Positions 43,684-52,248 of a DNA stretch of 64,000 nucleotides are shown here, piece after piece. Under the pieces are notes generated by a model. That model did no database searches and was not told the DNA's origin. It saw nothing but the letters and a program-made list of their open reading frames with translations. A program made the position numbers and the translations under genes. The DNA comes from Limosilactobacillus fermentum (GTDB lineage Bacteria; Bacillota; Bacilli; Lactobacillales; Lactobacillaceae), in NCBI RefSeq assembly GCF_013394085.1, contig NZ_CP040910.1, positions 1,104,512 to 1,168,511 on the forward strand, given 5' to 3'. Positions within the stretch are counted from its first letter, which is position 1, and the number at the start of each line of letters is the position of its first letter.

Positions 43684-44181
43684 ATGTTAACAGCCACCAT
43701 TTTAACCGTCTCTGACAGCCGGCACCTGGCAGAAGACGGGAGCGGCGCCTTAATCAAGGCCCGCTTGCTAGAAAATGACGTTACGGTTATTGACCACCGG
43801 ATCGTTGTCGATGACCAAGTTCAAATCCAAGCAGCCTACTTAAGCCAAGAATTGATGGGCGCCGACCTGTTAATCATCAACGGCGGAACCGGGGTTGCCC
43901 AACGCGACGTTACCATCCCCGCCATCACCCCACTCTTAACCCAGCAAATTCCGGGCTTTGGCGAGGCCTTCCGGGCGCTTTCCTTCAAAGAGATTGGCAC
44001 CCGGGCCCTGGCCTCCCACGCCATCGCCGGTTTCAACCTGTACAACCAGTTGACTTACTGCCTACCGGGCTCCAAAAATGCCTGCCAAACGGCCCTCGAT
44101 CAGCTGATTTTGCCCGAACTCCAGCACTTAATTTTTGAACGCAGCAACCAAAGAAGGGATCTTCACCACCATGCTCACTAG
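43684..44181 (+). CDS. moaB: molybdopterin adenylyltransferase-like protein (MoaB/MogA)
   Basis: A 165-residue protein of the MoCF_biosynth fold that activates molybdopterin with ATP before metal insertion. The visible motifs are LTVSDSRHLAEDGSG (9-23), LLIINGGTGVAQRDVTIPAI and FRALSFKEIGTRALASHAIAG. ATG 43684 follows AAAGGAG. Its last 11 nt overlap the moeA start. Confidence 0.9.
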   Translation: MLTATILTVSDSRHLAEDGSGALIKARLLENDVTVIDHRIVVDDQVQIQAAYLSQELMGADLLIINGGTGVAQRDVTIPAITPLLTQQIPGFGEAFRALSFKEIGTRALASHAIAGFNLYNQLTYCLPGSKNACQTALDQLILPELQHLIFERSNQRRDLHHHAH

Positions 44182-45385
44182 ACGAACCCCCATTTCCATT
44201 GCCCAAGCCCAAGCCAAGATAGCCGCCGTCCCCCTGAAATTAACCACCGAAGAAATTCCGGTCACCGAGGCTAACCACCGGATCCTGGCTAAGCCGGCCC
44301 AAGCGGCCTATGACTACCCCCACTTCCGTCGCTCGGGGGTCGATGGGTACGCCATCTTAGCGGAAGACGACCACGACTTTCCGCGCGACTTTGAGGTGGT
44401 GGCCGAAGTGCCCGCCGGGGCCGTCTTTGACAAGCAACTTCAACCGGGCCAAACTGTCCGGATCATGACCGGGGCCTGCGTTCCCGACGAAGCCAGCAAG
44501 GTGATTATGATCGAAAAGACCCGTGATAAGGGTGACGACCAAGTTACCATGATGGCGACCGAAAAGCACAGCAACATCACCGAAGTGGGGACCGACTTTG
44601 CGAAGGGCCAAGAAGTAATGGCGGCTCCCCAAGAAATTAACCCGGGTGGAATTGCCGTCCTCACCGCCTTTGGTATCCAAACGGTGACCGTCTACAAGCA
44701 GCCACGGATCGCCATCATCGCCACCGGGACTGAACTGCTGGCCCCCAACGCCCCGATTGAAAAGGGAAAGATTTACAACTCCAACGGGCCAATGCTCAAG
44801 CGCCTGGTCGAAGAAACCGGTGGGGTCGTTGACGAAGAGGTTCAATTACCCGACGACGATGACCAAATTCAAGTGGCCCTTGAAGAAGCGATCGCTAGCC
44901 ACGAAATCGTGATCACCGACGGCGGGGTCTCGGTCGGTGACTACGACTTCATTGGCGACGCCGCTCGCAATGCCGATGAAATGCTCTTTAACAAGGTCAA
45001 GCAACGCCCCGGTAGCGTCACGACCGCCTTCGTTCAAGACGGCACCCTGGTGATGGCCCTCTCCGGCAACCCGGGCGCTTGCTTCACCGGCTTTTACCTC
45101 TACATGGAGCCGCTGATTCGCCGCTACCAAGGAATGGACAGCCGGGTCAAAAAGGTTACTGGGATCTTAAACGCCCCTTACACCAAGACCAACGGCTTTG
45201 ACCGGATCCTGCGTTCGACCTACGAACAAAAAGACGGCACCTACTACATCTACCCGAACGGAACTGACCGCTCCGGATCCTTGGCCAACCTGCAAACCAC
45301 CACTTGCTTCTGCACGATCCCGCACTCAACGGAACCAATCGCTTTACACAGTGAGGTTGAAACATGGCTCTTACCATTCAAGTAG
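44171..45385 (+). CDS. moeA: molybdopterin molybdenumtransferase
   Basis: A 404-residue MoeA that inserts molybdate into adenylylated molybdopterin. [10 protein letters not shown] (about 58-67) is the conserved active-site loop, [11 protein letters not shown] lies in domain III, and the MoCF fold has IIATGTELL and [13 protein letters not shown]. The C-terminal barrel domain IV is complete. ATG 44171 overlaps the moaB end; AGAAGGG lies about 11 nt upstream. The 3' end overlaps the next gene by 22 nt. Confidence 0.93.
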   Translation: MLTRRTPISIAQAQAKIAAVPLKLTTEEIPVTEANHRILAKPAQAAYDYPHFRRSGVDGYAILAEDDHDFPRDFEVVAEVPAGAVFDKQLQPGQTVRIMTGACVPDEASKVIMIEKTRDKGDDQVTMMATEKHSNITEVGTDFAKGQEVMAAPQEINPGGIAVLTAFGIQTVTVYKQPRIAIIATGTELLAPNAPIEKGKIYNSNGPMLKRLVEETGGVVDEEVQLPDDDDQIQVALEEAIASHEIVITDGGVSVGDYDFIGDAARNADEMLFNKVKQRPGSVTTAFVQDGTLVMALSGNPGACFTGFYLYMEPLIRRYQGMDSRVKKVTGILNAPYTKTNGFDRILRSTYEQKDGTYYIYPNGTDRSGSLANLQTTTCFCTIPHSTEPIALHSEVETWLLPFK

Positions 45386-46350
45386 TCGGCCACAAAAAGA
45401 CCGGTAAGACCTTGGTCACCGCCGGCTTAATTAAGCGTCTGACCAGGGCCGGTTTATCCGTTGCAGCCATCAAGCACGACGCCCACGACGGCAACATTGA
45501 CCAACCCGGCACCGACAGCGATCGCCTTTACCAAGCCGGGGCCAACCAGGTGGTCTTCCAGTCACGCCAAGGGAGTTTTCAACGCTCCCGCACTCCCCAG
45601 CCACTCGCCGACCTCGTGGACCAGTTCCAGCAAACGGCCGACGTAGTGGTAATTGAAGGCCATAAAGCGGCGCATTACCCCAGGTTGATTTTACTGGCGC
45701 CGGGGGAAAGCCGAAGCGATTGGGCGGGTTTTAACGCCTTAGCCTTTGGCGCCTTAGCTCAACAAGCCGACGCCGATTTAATTGGGGCCCCAACCATCAC
45801 CGACTGGCTCTTTAACTACGTCATTACCCATTACCAAAAAGAGGAAACTCAGATGTCTGATCCATTAACCCACTTCAACGACCAAAACCGGGCCAAGATG
45901 GTCGACGTCACCGCTAAACAAGTGACCGCCCGCACCGCCACGGCCACCGGCACGATTCGGATGCAACCCGCCACCCTCGACCGGATTCACGCCGGGACGA
46001 TGAAAAAAGGGGACGTACTCGCCGTGTCCCAAGTGGCCGGGATCATGGCCGCTAAGCAAACCAGCAATCTAATCCCGATGTGTCACCTGATCCCCTTAAC
46101 CGGAGTCGATATCCACTTTACAGACAACAACCAAGACACGATTACGGCCACGGCTACCGTCAAAACCAAGCATGTTACCGGAGTCGAAATTGAGGCCCTC
46201 TTGGCCGTTCAGACCACCCTCTTGACGATCTACGACATGTGTAAGGCGATCGACCGCGGGATGGTCATCGACAACGTTCACCTGGTCGAAAAAGACGGCG
46301 GTAAGTCGGGGCACTTCCAATTTGGGGAAGCCCCGGAGAGCCAAGCATGA
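45364..46350 (+). CDS. fused MobB-MoaC molybdenum cofactor protein
   Basis: A 328-residue protein with two complete domains in one frame. Residues 1-160 are MobB, a GTP-binding protein (P-loop GHKKTGKT at 9-16, [14 protein letters not shown]). From residue 164 it is MoaC, cyclic pyranopterin monophosphate synthase ([29 protein letters not shown], the [10 protein letters not shown]...KSGHF segment). Met164 (ATG 45853) has GAGGAAA just upstream, so free MoaC could also be made. No stop or frameshift separates the parts. These are normally two genes. Confidence 0.88.
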   Translation: MALTIQVVGHKKTGKTLVTAGLIKRLTRAGLSVAAIKHDAHDGNIDQPGTDSDRLYQAGANQVVFQSRQGSFQRSRTPQPLADLVDQFQQTADVVVIEGHKAAHYPRLILLAPGESRSDWAGFNALAFGALAQQADADLIGAPTITDWLFNYVITHYQKEETQMSDPLTHFNDQNRAKMVDVTAKQVTARTATATGTIRMQPATLDRIHAGTMKKGDVLAVSQVAGIMAAKQTSNLIPMCHLIPLTGVDIHFTDNNQDTITATATVKTKHVTGVEIEALLAVQTTLLTIYDMCKAIDRGMVIDNVHLVEKDGGKSGHFQFGEAPESQA

Positions 46351-46892
46351 TCGGCCTGGTCTTAGCCGGTGGTCAATCGCGTCGCTTCGGGGTTGACAAG
46401 GCGACCTACGCCTTGCCCGGTCACCCCGCCAACGTGGTGAGCGCCGTCAAACGACTTTTGCCCCTGTGTGAACAAGTAATCGTGGTGGCCAACCCCGCCA
46501 ACCAGAGGCAGATCCAAGCCTTGGTGGGTGACCGGGCCACCGTAATTTTGGACCCGGAACCGTTTCTTGGTGAAGGACCAGTGGCCGGGATCCTGGCCGC
46601 CTGCCAAAGCGGGGCCAAGGAGCTTTTGCTCTCCCCTTGCGACTACCCAAACCTGACCACCCAATCAATGCGGGTGTTAGCTGGGCAACCAATGCGCTAT
46701 TTACAAGTAGCCGGCAAGAACCACTACACCTTGGCCCACTTTCAAACCGATCAAGAAACGGTACAAGCTTGGTTATCTGGCGGTCAGCGGCGCTTGCAAG
46801 ACTTCTTAAAAGGGGCGTTACACTGTCAACCACTGGTAATTAATGCCGATCCCAAAGAATTTACTAACTATAACCAAAGGAGTTCCGTATAA
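46347..46892 (+). CDS. mobA: molybdenum cofactor guanylyltransferase
   Basis: A 181-residue nucleotidyltransferase that attaches GMP to the molybdenum cofactor, making the bis-MGD form required by NarG. The N-terminal [16 protein letters not shown] (4-19) is the GTP-binding signature, and [15 protein letters not shown] and [11 protein letters not shown] follow. Its ATG overlaps the stop of the MobB-MoaC gene (ATGA), showing coupled translation. Confidence 0.93.
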   Translation: MIGLVLAGGQSRRFGVDKATYALPGHPANVVSAVKRLLPLCEQVIVVANPANQRQIQALVGDRATVILDPEPFLGEGPVAGILAACQSGAKELLLSPCDYPNLTTQSMRVLAGQPMRYLQVAGKNHYTLAHFQTDQETVQAWLSGGQRRLQDFLKGALHCQPLVINADPKEFTNYNQRSSV

Positions 46893-47155
46893 TGAAAACT
46901 ATGCAAGAAATGGCGCCTGCCGATTTCCAAAAGCTGATTGCCCTAGTCTTAGCCGACTTAACCATTCGGCGGACCTTGTTAGAAAACCGGGAACAAGAAG
47001 TGAACCAGGAAATGCGGTCCCTAGAAAAGGACGCCGAACTAGAGGACCTGGATAACCAAATTCAAGCCATCCAGGCCGACTATCACCACTACCGGGACTT
47101 CGTTGATCCCAACTTTAAAATTGACCTAGATCAATACTACCGGGGAATGAAATAA
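46892..47155 (+). CDS. hypothetical coiled-coil protein, 87 residues
   Basis: ATG 46892 overlaps the mobA stop (TAATG) and has AAAGGAG upstream, so it is in the same operon. The product is acidic and almost wholly helical (NREQEVNQEMRSLEKDAELEDLDNQIQAIQADYHHYRD), likely a coiled coil. I do not recognise a family; its position suggests a role linked to cofactor synthesis or to the following nre genes. Confidence 0.65.
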   Translation: MKTMQEMAPADFQKLIALVLADLTIRRTLLENREQEVNQEMRSLEKDAELEDLDNQIQAIQADYHHYRDFVDPNFKIDLDQYYRGMK

Positions 47156-47173
47156 ATAACATTATTCTTTTTG

Positions 47174-47207
47174 GAATATTTGCATATTCTAAACCTCAGG
47201 GTATAAT
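47174..47207 (+). promoter_or_regulatory. nreABC promoter with a palindrome
   Basis: TTGCAT (47180-47185), 16 bp, TATAAT (47202-47207). A perfect palindrome GAATAT-TTGC-ATATTC (47174-47189) overlaps the -35 box and may be an operator. Confidence 0.5.
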
Positions 47208-47221
47208 ATGGAGGAAAGATT

Positions 47222-47656
47222 ATGACCGCAGGACAACCGCAACCACTGCAAACATACCAGGAGTTAGTTAACCGCTTGTACCAACAAAGTAACTATGACT
47301 TTGTTGGCGTAGCGCTACAAGCTCCCGTTAGTCCCCACCTCACCCGGTGGCTATTTGTGGCGGGCAACCAAAACGAACGGTTCCGGCGAATTGTTTTGCG
47401 ACGCGGGATTGGGATTGCCGGCCTCGTATTACGAACTGGCGCCCCCTTTTGGCACAACGATATTTTAGCCCTTGATCTGAGCGACCGCCTCTATTCCCCC
47501 ATTGCCCGAGCTGAAAACCTTCAAGCCGTCGTGGCGGTCCCGATTAATGACGGGCCGTTGCACACGGTTAGTGGGGTCCTACTCGCGGGGTACCGTAGCG
47601 GCCACCACCGGGTTTGTGAGGCCGATGCCGACAAGTTGTCTCAATCCCTGGCCTAA
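47222..47656 (+). CDS. nreA: nitrate receptor NreA (GAF domain)
   Basis: A 144-residue single GAF-domain protein. In staphylococci NreA binds nitrate and controls the kinase NreB. The typical order of strands is visible: YDFVGVALQAPVSPHLTRWLFVAG, GIAGLVLRTGAPFWHNDI, and AVVAVPINDGPLHTVSGVLLAGYR. ATG 47222 follows GGAGG. It is the first gene of nreABC. Confidence 0.87.
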   Translation: MTAGQPQPLQTYQELVNRLYQQSNYDFVGVALQAPVSPHLTRWLFVAGNQNERFRRIVLRRGIGIAGLVLRTGAPFWHNDILALDLSDRLYSPIARAENLQAVVAVPINDGPLHTVSGVLLAGYRSGHHRVCEADADKLSQSLA

Positions 47657-47678
47657 CCCAAGGATGGAGGCGACTTTT

Positions 47679-48731
47679 TTGTTAGAAACAGCAAACTGGA
47701 TCCAAACCTTTTTTGACTTATCATCGGACGCAACCTTCATTTTCCAGGCCGATCAACTGGTAGTCGCTAACCAGGCCGGCCAAGACTTGATCGACGCCTT
47801 TGACCTGGACCTCGACTACTTACAAGAACTCGCCCACACCGCTATTGCTCAGCAACAGTCAAAGGCGGACGGGTGCTATGATTGTGAAATTATGAACCAG
47901 CTCCCCGAATTGACCGTGCCCGTTGACCTACCACCGGATCACACTAATCCGTTGCGCTACACCATGGTTTACCGGGTTCTCTCCCCCACGGACCAGGTCT
48001 ACGCTCTGGAATTAAAGAGCCGGGCAACCCTCGACCGGGCGACCCAAGTCGCTCAACAGCGGATGTTAAACCAATACGTCAACCGGGCCTATGAAGATGA
48101 GCGTAAACGAATTTCCCAGGACCTCCACGACAGCATTGCCCAGGGGGTCTATTCGGCGATTATGGGGGTGCGTCGTTTAAAAAGCGAGCAACTTGATGAA
48201 CCCGAACGCCAACAGGTTAGCACCATGATCGAGACCCAACTTGACGACACCCTACGTGAAGTTAAAGAAATGGCCCTAGACATCCGGCCGTCCGTTCTGG
48301 ACTCCTTTGGCTTGGTAGCGGCTATCCGCGCCTTAGCCAAGCGCTTGACCGAGAACTCGGGGGTCATCATCGACGTAATCGGCAAGGCTGACACCAGTGG
48401 CCTGACTACCGACGTCCAAAGCGTCCTCTACCGGATCACTCAAGAGGCGATCAATAACGCCCTCAAGCACGCTAACCCAACCGAAATTACGGTCATGCTC
48501 GTCGCCCACGCCCACTATATCAGCTTGGAAGTGATTGATAACGGCTGTGGCTTTGATTTTCAAGCCCACCGTGGCTTTAACGGTCACTCCCTGGGCCTAA
48601 TGAACATGAGCGAACGGGTCAAGGCTTTAAACGGGTCCTTTATGATTGACTCGGCACCCGGCCAGGGGACAACGGTGACCGTCAAGTTCCCGGTCATTGA
48701 AATCAACCACCAAGTAAACGGGGAATCGTAG
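47679..48731 (+). CDS. nreB: histidine kinase NreB
   Basis: A 350-residue cytoplasmic kinase starting at TTG 47679, 8 nt after GGAGG. The N-terminal PAS-like part (about 10-125) has only one cysteine pair, GCYDC (Cys66, Cys69); at the positions of the second pair of staphylococcal NreB stand Pro81 and Leu84. The HisKA_3 helix RKRISQDLHDSIAQGVYSAI carries the phosphorylated histidine, and the ATPase domain shows NALKHA, VIDNGCGFD and GHSLGLMNMSERV. It phosphorylates NreC when oxygen is low. Altered cluster chemistry is likely. Confidence 0.88.
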   Translation: MLETANWIQTFFDLSSDATFIFQADQLVVANQAGQDLIDAFDLDLDYLQELAHTAIAQQQSKADGCYDCEIMNQLPELTVPVDLPPDHTNPLRYTMVYRVLSPTDQVYALELKSRATLDRATQVAQQRMLNQYVNRAYEDERKRISQDLHDSIAQGVYSAIMGVRRLKSEQLDEPERQQVSTMIETQLDDTLREVKEMALDIRPSVLDSFGLVAAIRALAKRLTENSGVIIDVIGKADTSGLTTDVQSVLYRITQEAINNALKHANPTEITVMLVAHAHYISLEVIDNGCGFDFQAHRGFNGHSLGLMNMSERVKALNGSFMIDSAPGQGTTVTVKFPVIEINHQVNGES

Positions 48732-48732
48732 T

Positions 48733-49386
48733 ATGTACAATGTATTAATCGCTGATGACCACGCCATCGTGCGCTCTGGTATCGCCTACCTAATCGATAA
48801 GCAACCAACTTTCCAAGTGGTTGGCCAAACCGCTAACGGGACTGACACCTACATGCGGGTTGAACAAGGCGACATCGACATCTTGATCATGGACCTCTCC
48901 ATGCCACCGGGTGAAAGCGGCCTGATCACCGCCCAACGGATTCACGAACACTACCCCCTGGTCCGGATGATCATCCTCTCGATGCACGAGGAACAAGAGT
49001 ACATTAACAAGGCCATTCATAACGGCGCCATGTCATACGTTTTAAAGAGCTCGCCGGATTCCGAAATCTTGCGCGCCCTAACCCAGGTCTCTAACGGGGA
49101 AAACTACATTGATGAAAACATCACCCTGACCAAAAAGGACCTTTCCCAAATTAATTTCGATGGTGTTGACGTCAATTTGACCGGTTATAATTCCCTTTCC
49201 AAACGTGAACGAGAGGTCTTCCCGTTAGTGGCGCTGGGCTACACCAATAAAGAGATTGCCGCTAAGCTCTTCATTTCCACCAAGACCGTTGAGGCCCACA
49301 AGGCCAATATCGTCCGTAAGCTTAAGCTCGAAAACCGAGCTGACCTAGTTCGCTACGCCATTCACCACCACCTAATTGATATCTAG
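48733..49386 (+). CDS. nreC: response regulator NreC
   Basis: A 217-residue NarL/LuxR-type regulator. The receiver domain has the acidic pair (IADDHAIVR), the phospho-acceptor Asp in DILIMDLSMPPGESG and the conserved Lys in VLKSS. The C-terminal LuxR HTH is KREREVFPLVALGYTNKEIAAKLFISTKTVEAHKANI. ATG 48733 begins one nt after the nreB stop. It probably activates nar and cofactor genes through TAGGG/CCCTA sites. Confidence 0.93.
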   Translation: MYNVLIADDHAIVRSGIAYLIDKQPTFQVVGQTANGTDTYMRVEQGDIDILIMDLSMPPGESGLITAQRIHEHYPLVRMIILSMHEEQEYINKAIHNGAMSYVLKSSPDSEILRALTQVSNGENYIDENITLTKKDLSQINFDGVDVNLTGYNSLSKREREVFPLVALGYTNKEIAAKLFISTKTVEAHKANIVRKLKLENRADLVRYAIHHHLIDI

Positions 49387-49394
49387 GCTAGTCA

Positions 49395-49434
49395 AGGGGC
49401 TAGGAGAAAGTAGGTTTTCTCCCCGTCCCTTTTA
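49395..49434 (+). terminator. terminator of nreABC
   Basis: Hairpin GGGGCTAGGAGAAA / TTTTCTCCCCGTCCC followed by TTTT. Confidence 0.8.
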
Positions 49435-49525
49435 ATTTTCCGTTTTTTAGGCAAGCCCCCAATGGTTTTTGGACTAACTACTGCCTAAAATTAGCATAAA
49501 GAACCTTATTCGGGAGGAATTTATT

Positions 49526-49789
49526 ATGGCCACTAATTTATCAAGAGATGATGAACTGCGGGGAATCTTAAGTGACATTACCCGTCACCGTTTCTCATCA
49601 CGGCGCCAACTCAACCCCCAGTCCAACCTCTTTTTAACCGCTAAGTACGCCGTTGAGGAGGGCTACGTCACCCACGCCACTTTAGACGAAAGTGAAAGCC
49701 AATCCCTAGCCACCCTCGACCTAACCGAGGCCACCTTAACGGCCGCCGGGGTCGATAAGCTGGCGGAACTCAACCAACTGGACCAATAG
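49526..49789 (+). CDS. hypothetical protein, 87 residues
   Basis: ATG 49526 follows GGGAGGAA. The small soluble protein has a possible winged-helix flavour (LRGILSDITRHRFSSRRQLNPQSNLFLTAKYAVEEGYVTHATL...TAAGVDKLAEL), as in YjcQ-like small proteins, but this is weak. It is the first of three tightly spaced genes (next gap 9 nt, then 4-nt overlap) placed between nreABC and menG. Confidence 0.65.
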   Translation: MATNLSRDDELRGILSDITRHRFSSRRQLNPQSNLFLTAKYAVEEGYVTHATLDESESQSLATLDLTEATLTAAGVDKLAELNQLDQ

Positions 49790-49798
49790 GAGGAACCC

Positions 49799-50782
49799 AT
49801 GGACGCCCAAGAACAGCTCAACCGTAAGTACACCAACTCATCGATTTACACCTCGGCCTTTTACGCCGACCCCGATGACGCCTTAGACAACCGCGCCAAA
49901 CTCTTTGAGGGGCTCAAGTCCTTTACCATGAACCAACACGAGGACTCGCCCTTTTGCTTGCAAGTGATGTCGACCAACAGCGAAATCAACGTCATGCCCC
50001 TGGGGTTGTTGGACCTAGAAGAACTCAAGAATTACGAACAAGAACAACGCCGGGCTAAGGGGCTCTTTCAGGCCGGTGACGAAATCCCCCTGGTGGTCAA
50101 ATACATCCCCCACGTTAAAGACGAAGAGGTTAAGCAAACGGTCGTCACCACTACCCAAGAGCTCTTCGCCGACTTTAACACCGCCTTCCCAAAGATCTGG
50201 GCGGCCGTTAACGATTACTTGCGGGATAACCAAGCCCTGCTAAACGCCATTGAAGCGGACCTGGTCGCCGACTTTGCCGACGTTTACCGGGAGTACCAAG
50301 CTAACTTTACCCAGATGAGTGCCAGTGAACGACAAAAGGCGCTTGGTTTTGAACTCAAAGACGAAGAACTCGATCACTTTGCCCGCTTTATGGCCGACAT
50401 GCACGAGGTCCAAGCAGTGATCTTCTCGGCGGCCGGTTTCGTTAAAAAGGAGTTAGTTGGCGAAAATACCTTCCAAGAAGTCATGAACGACAACATCCGC
50501 CGTTCCACCTTCTTTTGGGTTCTCGATAACACCTTTTACGAGGTCCTTTACTACTTCTTGACTCACTACGGCCAGGAAAACGCCAAGTTGGCTAAGCACC
50601 TACGCCACCAAAAGGCGACCCTCATTTCCAACATGCGCAACGACGCCTTCGAACGGGCCCAAAAAGAGCTCAGCGCCGTTGATGCAACCACCGATTTTGA
50701 AAAGTACTTCACCGACGTTTACATCCCGGTCGCCGAACAACTGGCCGCCGAGGTGGACAAGTTTAACGGGGGCACCAAATGA
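49799..50782 (+). CDS. hypothetical protein, 327 residues
   Basis: ATG 49799 lies behind AGGAGG. A large, mainly helical acidic soluble protein without recognisable catalytic motifs; distinctive segments are FCLQVMSTNSEINVMPLGLLDLEEL and RRSTFFWVLDNTFYEVLYYFLTHYG. Its stop overlaps the next gene, a degenerate prenyl-synthase-like protein, suggesting the two work together. I do not recognise the family. Confidence 0.7.
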   Translation: MDAQEQLNRKYTNSSIYTSAFYADPDDALDNRAKLFEGLKSFTMNQHEDSPFCLQVMSTNSEINVMPLGLLDLEELKNYEQEQRRAKGLFQAGDEIPLVVKYIPHVKDEEVKQTVVTTTQELFADFNTAFPKIWAAVNDYLRDNQALLNAIEADLVADFADVYREYQANFTQMSASERQKALGFELKDEELDHFARFMADMHEVQAVIFSAAGFVKKELVGENTFQEVMNDNIRRSTFFWVLDNTFYEVLYYFLTHYGQENAKLAKHLRHQKATLISNMRNDAFERAQKELSAVDATTDFEKYFTDVYIPVAEQLAAEVDKFNGGTK

Positions 50783-51696
50783 AATTTCCGCACCACGAAG
50801 AGCTAACCGAGGGGTTGGGAACCCTAGTTGGCCAACTACCGCCGCTGATTAAAGAGTTGCTCGACCCAAGTGTCGACGCCACCGACCGCGACTTGCGCCT
50901 GCACCTCTTCGCCCTTTTAACAACCGGTCGGGAGCTGACAATGGACCAGGTCCAAGCCGCTTGCTTACCCGAATTTTTGGCCCTCGGGATGAGTATGAAT
51001 CCCGCCTCCTTTAACCCAAGCCAAACCACCCCCGGTGACTTGGCCCAGCAAAAGGCGCGGACCTACCTCTTCCCCTACCTGATGAATCGCTACCTAGCGG
51101 GATTGCGTTTGATTAATACCCCCGCCGCCCTGCTAAGTGAGTTTGAAGTCGACGCCGGGGACCTAGCAATCGCCCAACTTCAACGGTTACAGTACAACTA
51201 CAACGCCCACTTCAAGGTTGCCAACTACCTAGCCGATCTGAAGGCGCGGACTGGGCTACTAGCTTCCTTAACTGCCCGCCACGCCATGACCAGCGTTACT
51301 AAATCAGCAGAGGTCATCGGCTTAGCGGGGCAAATTGGTCAGTCCTTAGCGGTGGCCGCCCACATCATTGATGAGTGTGATCAGTTGACTACCCCTACTT
51401 ACTTCACAGAGCGGATCGTGACCGGGACCTACCCGCTAGCCCTCTTGTTCACCCGGGAAAGGGAAGCCACGTGGCTCGATCAGTTCTTCGCCCAACCCCA
51501 CCGGCCCAGCGAAGCAGACTTCGCCCGGGCCGCTCAGCTAACGATTGACAACGGACGTGGTCCCGCCCTGGAGATGGCCGGCGAATTACTCAGCCAAACC
51601 CAGCTCGACGTCCAAGTCTTACCAGTGGGTCCGGCTAAGGATGGGCTCAGTCAGTTCATTACCCAAGTGACCAATGATATAAAATCGGAATATTAG
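50779..51696 (+). CDS. degenerate polyprenyl-synthase-like protein
   Basis: A 305-residue helical protein. KARTGLLASLTARHAM...GLAGQIGQSLAVAAHIIDECDQ aligns by eye with the KTAxL...GxxLGxAFQIxDDxxD half of polyprenyl diphosphate synthases. The second aspartate motif is reduced to IIDECD and no first DDxxD is seen, so it is probably not a complete enzyme. It could be a regulatory or partner subunit for the quinone side chain, which would fit the menG gene nearby. ATG 50779 overlaps the preceding stop. Confidence 0.55.
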   Translation: MKFPHHEELTEGLGTLVGQLPPLIKELLDPSVDATDRDLRLHLFALLTTGRELTMDQVQAACLPEFLALGMSMNPASFNPSQTTPGDLAQQKARTYLFPYLMNRYLAGLRLINTPAALLSEFEVDAGDLAIAQLQRLQYNYNAHFKVANYLADLKARTGLLASLTARHAMTSVTKSAEVIGLAGQIGQSLAVAAHIIDECDQLTTPTYFTERIVTGTYPLALLFTREREATWLDQFFAQPHRPSEADFARAAQLTIDNGRGPALEMAGELLSQTQLDVQVLPVGPAKDGLSQFITQVTNDIKSEY

Positions 51697-51796
51697 ATAA
51701 TTGGGGATTTGGAATAAAAATATGCTGATTTTGCGGTAAAAACTCGTTATAATGAACTTAGTGATAATGCTAACTTTTTGACGGGAGGTCTTAACC

Positions 51797-52030
51797 ATGA
51801 ATCACTGTTGCGCACTTTGTCACCACCGCTGCCCCCACTCAAAGTTTCGCTTTGGCTTCCTCATTAAGCTAGGGTGCCTTTGTGATTACTGTGCCCAGCA
51901 GGCCTTCGCCGCTTCCGAAAAAGACATCCGCTCCTGGATGAAAGAGCACACCCTCGAAGAATTTTTGATCCTCCACCAAGTCAATGGTGACGGAGTCCCG
52001 GTTTATTACCACCCGGTTTACGCCCACTAA
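51797..52030 (+). CDS. small zinc-ribbon-like protein (DUF4428-like)
   Basis: A 77-residue protein with cysteines in CCALCHHRC (4, 5, 8, 12) and GCLCDYC (27, 29, 32), which suggests one bound zinc. The order C-x2-C...LCxxC recalls the DUF4428 domain of small Firmicutes proteins. The C-terminal half (EKDIRSWMKEHTLEEF) is helical. ATG 51797 has GGGAGG upstream. A promoter is likely in the AT-rich 51700-51780 stretch (TATAAT at about 51750). Function unknown. Confidence 0.65.
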   Translation: MNHCCALCHHRCPHSKFRFGFLIKLGCLCDYCAQQAFAASEKDIRSWMKEHTLEEFLILHQVNGDGVPVYYHPVYAH

Positions 52031-52067
52031 AAGTACCCTTTTAACGGGCAATCATTTTAAACGACAA

Positions 52068-52105
52068 AGAGCCTGAGAGAAAACCGTGTTTTCTCCCAGG
52101 CTCTT
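52068..52105 (+). terminator. terminator
   Basis: Hairpin AGAGCCTGAGAGAAAA / TTTTCTCCCAGGCTCT followed by TCC. Confidence 0.75.
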
Positions 52106-52142
52106 CCTATATTTCCAAATGTTAGAGCAAAAACGCGGGAAT

Positions 52143-52246
52143 CACCGCAAGTCTAGTGGCTAAGCAGGCCGAAGAACGGTGCGGATCGCACCAACCGTTC
52201 GTCCTAGCTTAGTCGTACGACCCGTCAAGAAGGTTCTTCCCCGCTC
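52143..52246 (-). repeat. dispersed hairpin element, copy E (inverse)
   Basis: Reverse-orientation copy: caccgcaagtctagtggctaagc...gaacggtgcggatcgcaccaaccgttc...agcttagtcgtacgacccgtc. The central GGTGCG-GAT-CGCACC hairpin keeps pairing although its bases differ from copies B and C, so the structure is conserved. Confidence 0.75.
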
Positions 52247-52248
52247 AG

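Noticed and set aside
44357-45130. Long minus-strand frames opposite moeA
   Set aside because: Antisense shadows created by GC-rich third positions; the plus strand encodes complete MoeA.
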